From Bactericera cockerelli (taxonomy: Eukaryota; Arthropoda; Insecta; Hemiptera; Triozidae): a DNA stretch of 64,000 nucleotides. The DNA is taken from NCBI GenBank assembly GCA_024516035.1, contig CM044957.1, positions 24,555,928-24,619,927 on the forward strand, given 5' to 3'. The notes below the pieces were generated by a model. It had not been told where the DNA came from and made no database searches. It was given only the letters and a program-made list of their open reading frames with translations. Position numbers and translations under genes: made by a program. Shown piece after piece: positions 58,508 through 64,000 of this stretch. Numbering within the stretch: position 1 is the first letter of the stretch; each line of letters opens with the position of its first letter.

Positions 58508-59212
58508 ATGACTCTTACTGAAATGCGTACTATTATGGCAGAAGAAATTGCGAAATTGGAATCAAGATTAACAAAATCGTTTGAAAATATAGTGAAAACT
58601 GAAAATGAAGCGTACAAAAAAGTGATACAGGAACAAGATATGAAAATAAAAAAGCTGGAAGATGAAAATTTGAAATTGAATAAACGTATGAATGATTTTG
58701 AACAATATTCCCGAAGATCGAATCTCCAAATCAATAATATTCCTATGGGACCAGATGAATCCGTCCAAAATATAATATGCGAGATGGGTCTGAAAATAGG
58801 AGTCACCATAGATTACAAGACAGATATTCAAGCTGCTCACCGTGTCCCCACCTCATCCGGCCTAATTCAGCCCATCGTAGTCAAATTTTCCAACAGGCAG
58901 ATGCGAAATGACTTCCTCATTAAAGCAAAGAAAACCAAACTAAATTGCAAAAATTTAGAATCTGTGAAAAATCTCCTCTTCTCGGCTGAAAACAAAATAT
59001 ATGTGAATGATCATCTGTCCCCTACCAACAAAAAGTTATTCTACGAGGCTAGGAAATGCGTGAAAGAGGAGAAAGCAAAGGCGACCTGGACTTACGATGG
59101 AAAGGTGTACATTCGACGTGATGAGCTGTCTTCCCCCATCCTCATTGCTACCATGGAGGATCTACAGCCGTTTCGTGTCAGCTACAGTTCTGCCACTGCC
59201 GCTGATTTATAA
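58508..59212 (+). CDS. LINE ORF1, coiled-coil RNA-binding-like protein
   Basis: A 234-residue frame from the ATG at 58508 (an upstream in-frame ATG at 58457 is possible). A coiled coil covers about residues 10-75 (KLESRLTKSFENI, KIKKLEDENLKLNKRM). The ORF1 hallmark FEQYSRRSNLQINNIP follows, then a basic C-terminal domain (VKFSNRQMRNDFLIKAKKTK). In this LINE class ORF1 binds the element RNA. Intact. Confidence 0.8.
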   Translation: MTLTEMRTIMAEEIAKLESRLTKSFENIVKTENEAYKKVIQEQDMKIKKLEDENLKLNKRMNDFEQYSRRSNLQINNIPMGPDESVQNIICEMGLKIGVTIDYKTDIQAAHRVPTSSGLIQPIVVKFSNRQMRNDFLIKAKKTKLNCKNLESVKNLLFSAENKIYVNDHLSPTNKKLFYEARKCVKEEKAKATWTYDGKVYIRRDELSSPILIATMEDLQPFRVSYSSATAADL

Positions 59213-59509
59213 GTTTTATTTATTCATTCTTCTTATATATTTTCTTTTTTTCCTTTCTCGTTCATTGAATTTTAATTCTCCTTGTTTAAATCATTTTACT
59301 ATTTTTCAAGTAACATCATGCCAATTATTTATCTTGCCTAAAAAATTCAATCTTCATTTTCTGTTTTTCAACATATCAGTGGTACATTTTTCCCTCAAAA
59401 TCCACATTTCATTAATAATTACTGACTTAACTACGAATCTTCAAGACAACAATAATAATACCAGTCCCACCTATATATTTTATAAAAAATCCATACATAA
59501 ATATTCATA

Positions 59510-60280
59510 TTGGATTTAATAAATAACATACCAGAAAATATAATATATTCTGAACATTCAAACACCAGTATTGATGAATTAAAAAACTTTTTAGAATATA
59601 CAGGTCTAACAATATTACATACAAATATACGAAGTTTAAATCAAAACCTGGATAAATTACTGGCAAATATAAATAATAACTTAGATGATATAGATATTAT
59701 TATTTTTTCGGAAACATACTATGATGAAATACTTCCGTATTCTTTTACTATTCCGGGATTTCAATTTCACCATACATGTCAAAAAATTAATAAGAACTCT
59801 GGTGTTGCAGTTTTTGTGAGAACTTTTATTCAAATACTTAATATTGATCAAATTAATATAGAAAAATGTAACTGTTTAAAATTAGAATTTATTCACGAAT
59901 TAAAAATATTTACAATACTTGCAATGTATAGAACTGGACTTAGTAACATTTTAAACTATACTGAACAATTAGACCAATACTTAACAGAAAACATACGAAG
60001 ACACAACTTTTTCATAATAGGCGACATAAACATAAACATACTACCCAACATGACGAACGAAGGACAAAACTACTTAGACATACTAATGAGCCATAACTTT
60101 ATACCTTGTATTACTGACCCTACACGAGTGGACCTCATTCGAGCACATGAATCTTGCATAGACCATATCATGTTCAAACCTGAAAAACCCTCTGATATAA
60201 ATGATATTAAAACAACAATACTTCATACACACATTACAGACCACTATTCGATTCTTCTAACATTATCTTCAAAAAATCTG
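59510..60280 (+). pseudogene. LINE ORF2 part 1: AP-type endonuclease
   Basis: About 257 codons are open up to the insertion at 60281. Endonuclease motifs in order: ILHTNIRSLNQNLDKL, IIIFSETYYDE, GVAVFV, FFIIGDININILP, CIDHIMF and HITDHYSILL. The start codon is not clear; the frame opens with TTG at 59510. The reading stops at a TAA just inside the inserted element (GTGTAAAC). It continues biologically at 60914. Confidence 0.8.
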
Positions 60281-60913
60281 GTGTAAACATCACACGACTT
60301 TCCTTATCCCCCAAAAAGGACTCGAATTCCGCCACTGGTGACTCAACAGTAACAGATAACTAAAAATAAATGCTGAATTCGTAATCAGCACTTCAAAATG
60401 ATTGAATTTGATATGTCACAACCCCCAACTAGGATGAATAATAAAAAAGTTAGTCAAAGCAGGTACCTCCAAAATACCGGTAAATTTAAGCCGAGGTCCA
60501 AAAAGTTCAAGATATCAAAAAAAATTATCAGAATAGACCCCTATTATTTTTGCATTCTAAGAAAATGTTGTTCTACAACTTTTTTTGTATCTTTAACCAA
60601 TTCAAAGAAGCGGCGCTTGCGGCTAATATTTGCGGCCCTGCGGCCGTGTAATGCGGCCGATTTCAACCAAAAGTTTCGTGGTTCGTCTGGTGTATAAAAT
60701 TAATTTCCATACCAAATTTCAAGTCTCTATCCCTTACCGTTCTCGAGATATCCTGTTCACACACAGACACACACACAGACAGACGCACGGACCAATGGCT
60801 GAAAACAACTTTTTTGGTATCCTGAGGCTATGATTCGTCCAGAAATGTGAAAACCTGGGTAGGTCAAATTTTCGACGAATACAATACTTTCCTTATTATA
60901 GAATAAGGAAAGT
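60281..60913. mobile_element. DNA element inserted in LINE ORF2 (ACTTTCCTTAT family)
   Basis: Ends carry ACTTTCCTTATCC near the left and ATAAGGAAAGT at the right. Flanks AAAAATCT and AAAAATTT look like a target duplication; removing it joins the LINE frame as SSKNLTKNNIQK. The right part is related to the centre of the foldback element at 7976-8534. No coding capacity. Confidence 0.65.
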
Positions 60914-61099
60914 AAAAATTTAACAAAAAACAATATTCAAAAAGTTATGCAAAGAGCATGTATCAATTATGAACACTTGGAAAGGCAACTTTCATTAGAA
61001 AATTGGGATGAAATTTTATGTTTAACTGACATAAATGAATGTGCTACTTCTTTCTCAGATAGACTTATCTCACACATAAATAACGTCTCAACATTTAAA
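60914..61099 (+). pseudogene. LINE ORF2 part 2: linker piece
   Basis: Open in the LINE frame: NLTKNNIQKVMQRACINYEH, SLENWDEILCLTDINECATS and HINNVSTFK. This is the usual conserved linker between endonuclease and reverse transcriptase. It sits between the two insertions. Confidence 0.75.
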
Positions 61100-61817
61100 A
61101 AAAACACTGCCAATTATGGACACAATACTTCCTCGTGATTGTTTCACATTGTTAACACGTGCCAATTTTGAGATTTTATACAAAATTGATTGTATCTCCA
61201 AAACGACTGAACCGATTTTCTTCAAACTTGTTTTATATGGTAGAAAACCGTTTTTTTTTACATTCTAGATTCTACAAAAAATTCTGTATCGGCAAGTCGT
61301 GGTCCTTATTTTTTGACTTTTTTGTCCAAAATTTCGGATTTTCTTATATATCAGAGTCAAATTATAATTAATTTAAAAATAAATATAAATAACTTAAGTA
61401 AAACAGCAATATGCACATTCTTACAAAATTTCATCAAAATCGGGTGTACCGTTCACGAGATATGAGCGTTTAAGTAAAAAGTTAGTGGTCAGGCGCATGG
61501 TCTCTTTCACCCAGAACCGCTGGTATGAATTCAATGAATTTAAAATGGGACCATCTACAGAATGTCTCCTAAATATGTGCAAAATTTCAACAAATTCGGT
61601 CGAGTAGTTTCTGAGATTTGCGCGTTACAAGGAATCGTTTTAACAGACCGACGGATCGACAGACCGACAGACGGACACAAAACCAAATTTACTCAGTAGG
61701 TTATGAAACGTCCAGAAATATGAAAAAAATTGAAATCGGAGCAAAAAAATATTTTTTTTTTACAAAAACGAACACAATACTTCCGATTTCTAATATTAGA
61801 AATTTCTCGGAAGTAAT
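61100..61817 (-). mobile_element. TTACTTCCG element inserted in LINE ORF2
   Basis: Inverted copy of 5503-6231, ending TTCTCGGAAGTAAT at the high side. Flanks ACATTTAAA and ACATCTAAA fit a 9-bp target duplication; removing it joins the frame as NVSTFKTRPIKPW. Contains a (CAGACCGA)-like tract at the position of the (TGTC)n tract. Confidence 0.75.
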
Positions 61818-61825
61818 ATACATCT

Positions 61826-64000
61826 AAAACACGACCTATTAAACCATGGATAACGTCTAACCTTATAAATTCTATAAGACAAAGGGATAAACTTGCTAAT
61901 CAGGTTAAGAAATATCCAAACAACGAAAGATTACAAACGTATTTCAAAAAAACTAAAAATATTATAACAGAGTGTATTAGGAAGGCCAAAAATCTTTACT
62001 ATAAAGAGGAAATAGAAAAAAATAAATATGATGCAAGAAAACTATGGAATACAATACATAATATAAATAATACTAAAACAATAAAACAAACATCTATAAA
62101 AAAAATCAACATCGATGGGCAACTTCTAGATTGCGAAATAAATAAAGAACTATCAGCTAATAAAATGAATATATATTTTTCAAATATAGGGAAAAATATT
62201 GCAAATGGTACACTAAATTGTAATACTGTATCAAATCAATTATTCTCTGTAATACCTCAACAATCCTTGTCAGTTTCTCTCATGTCCTCTTCGTCTCTAT
62301 ATTCCTCCTCTTTAATTCCAGATTCATCCCCTTCAATTCCAAACTCATCCTCTTCAATTCCATATTCATCATCTTCAATTCCAAACTCATCTCCTTCACC
62401 TCTACATTCATCCTCTTTAATTCTACATTCATCCTCTTCAATTCCACATTCATCCTCTTCAATTCTACATTCATCCTATTCAGTTCCACACTCATCCTCT
62501 TCAGTTCCACACTCATCCTCTTCAGTTCCATACTCATCCTCTTCAGTTCCACACCCATCCTCTTCAGTTCCACATTCATCCTCTTCAGTTCCATACTCAT
62601 TCTCTTCAGTTCCACACTCATCCTCTTCAGTTCCACACTCATCCTCTTCAGTTCCATACTCATCCTCTTCAGTACCACACTCATCCTCTTCAATTCCACA
62701 TTCATCCTCTTCAATTCCACAATCATTCTCTTCAGTTCCACACTCATCCTCTTCAGTTCCACATTCATCCTCTTCAATTCCACGTTCATCCTCTTTAATT
62801 CCACATTCATCCTCTTCAGTTCCACATTCATCCTCTTCAGTTCCATACTCATCCTCTTCAGTTCCACATTCATCCTCTTCAGTTCCACATTCATCCTCTT
62901 CAATTCCTAATAAATTAATTTTTTTTGAAGAAACAAACCCAAACGAAATACTTGATACAATAATGAGTTTGAGGAATGATTGTGCTACGGGAGATGATGC
63001 CATATCTGTTAATGTTTTAAAGAAAATTGCGAAATATATTTTAAAACCTCTAACACATATCTTTAACACTAGTTTACAAAATGGTATATTTCCTACAACC
63101 TACAAGATTGCCATTGTTAATCCCATTCACAAGAAAGGTAGTAAAATTCTAATTGAAAACTACAGACCAATCGCTGTATTATCGAATATAGGCAAAATAT
63201 TAGAAAAAATTGTCAATAGAAGATTAGAAAAATATTTACAAAAGACAAATATAATCTCTGATCAACAGTTTGGGTTCAGACGAAATATTGGTACTGAAGA
63301 TGCCTTGCTAAGACTAACTACTTTTTTACATAAACAATTGGATAAAAATAAAAAAGTTTTAGCTGTGTTTTTAGATATAAAAAAGGCATATGATTCGGTT
63401 GACCACGTTTTACTTTTAAACGAGTTAAAAAAAATAGGAATCGAAAAAAATGTTTTTAATTGGTTTAAATCATACCTAAATAACCGACAACAAAAACTTA
63501 AAATAAATGGTTTTACTTCTCAACCTATAACGTGTAATGATTATTCAATCCCACAAGGAAGTGTGCTTGGCCCCGCCCTTTTTAACATCTATATAAATGA
63601 TTTACAAAAAAATAGTAATGGCCTCGTTTTTAGTTATGCAGATGATGCATGTATATGCTATAGCTATACTGACAATGACTGGAACTCGACTTTTGACATT
63701 GCTACACAAGACTTGAGAAATGTTTCTAAATGGTACTCAATTATGTCACTTCAACTAAACTTAACAAAATCCAATTACATTACATTTTCAATAACAATGA
63801 CTGGACAACCACCTTTACATAAATCACTTACAATACCAATAACAAATAATAAGACTATAACTTTACAAAGACTAACCAATACTAAATACTTAGGAATTAT
63901 ACTGGACCAACATCTCAAATGGACAACACATATTTCACACTTACGGACTAAACTACGTCACCTGATGTTCATATTTAATAATTTGAGAAGAGTTTGTAAC
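61826..64000 (+). pseudogene. LINE ORF2 part 3: reverse transcriptase, runs off the window
   Basis: About 725 codons without a stop. It starts KTRPIKPWITSNLINSIRQR, passes through the Ser/Pro repeat encoded by the 21-bp minisatellite, then the reverse transcriptase: ENYRPIAVLSNIGKILEKIV, FGFRRNIGTEDALL, AVFLDIKKAYDSVDHVLL, IPQGSVLGPALFNIYINDL, catalytic YADD in FSYADDACICY, and NTKYLGIILDQHLKWTTHI. It would copy the element RNA. The domain is intact; the element is dead because of the upstream insertions, and its end is not visible. Confidence 0.8.
62275..62905 (+). repeat. 21-bp minisatellite inside LINE ORF2
   Basis: About 30 units of TCATCCTCTTCAGTTCCACA C/T. In the LINE frame they read SSSVPHS or SSSIPHS. 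Minus-strand frames (EEDECGT-like and KRMNVEL-like) are by-products. Confidence 0.92.

Larger units (their letters stand above)
58345..64000 (+). mobile_element. jockey/CR1-like LINE, interrupted, 3' end outside window
   Basis: A two-ORF non-LTR retrotransposon with ORF1, AP-type endonuclease and reverse transcriptase in order. Two DNA elements (60281-60913 and 61100-61817) split ORF2 in the endonuclease-to-reverse-transcriptase linker, and a 21-bp minisatellite expands it further. Its 5' end lies about 20 bases beyond CFAP61 exon 58099-58326, upstream in the CFAP61 transcript. Confidence 0.85.

Noticed and set aside
62280..63069. Minus-strand repeat proteins (EEDECGT-like and KRMNVEL-like), reminiscent of repeat surface proteins
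   Set aside because: They are the antisense of an in-frame minisatellite in a LINE ORF2; the plus strand carries the real reading frame.

Overview
The window is eukaryotic nuclear DNA, almost certainly from an arthropod and probably an insect, perhaps a hemipteran. It has AT-rich introns with GT-AG boundaries, five conserved animal genes with small exons, and a dense load of SINEs, LINEs, Helitrons, MITEs and minisatellites. The taxon is inferred from gene and repeat character only. A run of exactly 100 N at 21439-21538 marks a scaffold gap.

Layout, left to right. (1) 747-3376 (+): last three exons of a tRNA-splicing endonuclease subunit Sen2 gene (TSEN2). (2) 7210-7722 (-): an intronless small zinc-ribbon gene homologous to human C9orf85. 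It is divergent from (3) 8771-20573 (+): VPS41 of the HOPS tethering complex. Thirteen exons join in perfect phase to give 767 residues, but the C-terminal RING part is missing; it may lie in or beyond the gap. (4) 20640-34349: a repeat-rich spacer with a transposase fragment, minisatellites, a Helitron end, one orphan exon candidate and an R4/Dong-type LINE that inserted into the ATT tail of a SINE. (5) 34370-47140 (+): first thirteen coding exons of an unc-104/KIF1A-type kinesin-3 (motor and FHA domains, about 611 residues), with one base missing in exon 5. (6) 58326-47378 (-): ten exons of CFAP61, a cilium/flagellum protein, reading toward the kinesin. The rest of unc-104 is absent, so CFAP61 is probably nested antisense in a large unc-104 intron. 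(7) 58345-64000 (+): a jockey/CR1-like LINE broken by two DNA-element insertions and carrying an in-frame 21-bp minisatellite in ORF2. It runs off the window.

The host genes are unrelated housekeeping or structural genes: tRNA splicing, lysosomal fusion, axonal transport and ciliary motility. There is no operon-like cooperation and I found no clear new gene system. The most unusual feature is that tandem duplications repeatedly fall on exon boundaries: a VPS41 donor in 12 copies, a VPS41 acceptor in 6, another VPS41 donor in 3, an unc-104 acceptor in 2, and the CFAP61 stop-codon region in about 8. Other notable structures are a perfect 62-bp palindrome in an unc-104 intron, direct repeats bracketing the switch II exon of the kinesin, and nests of transposons several levels deep whose order of insertion can be read from target-site duplications.
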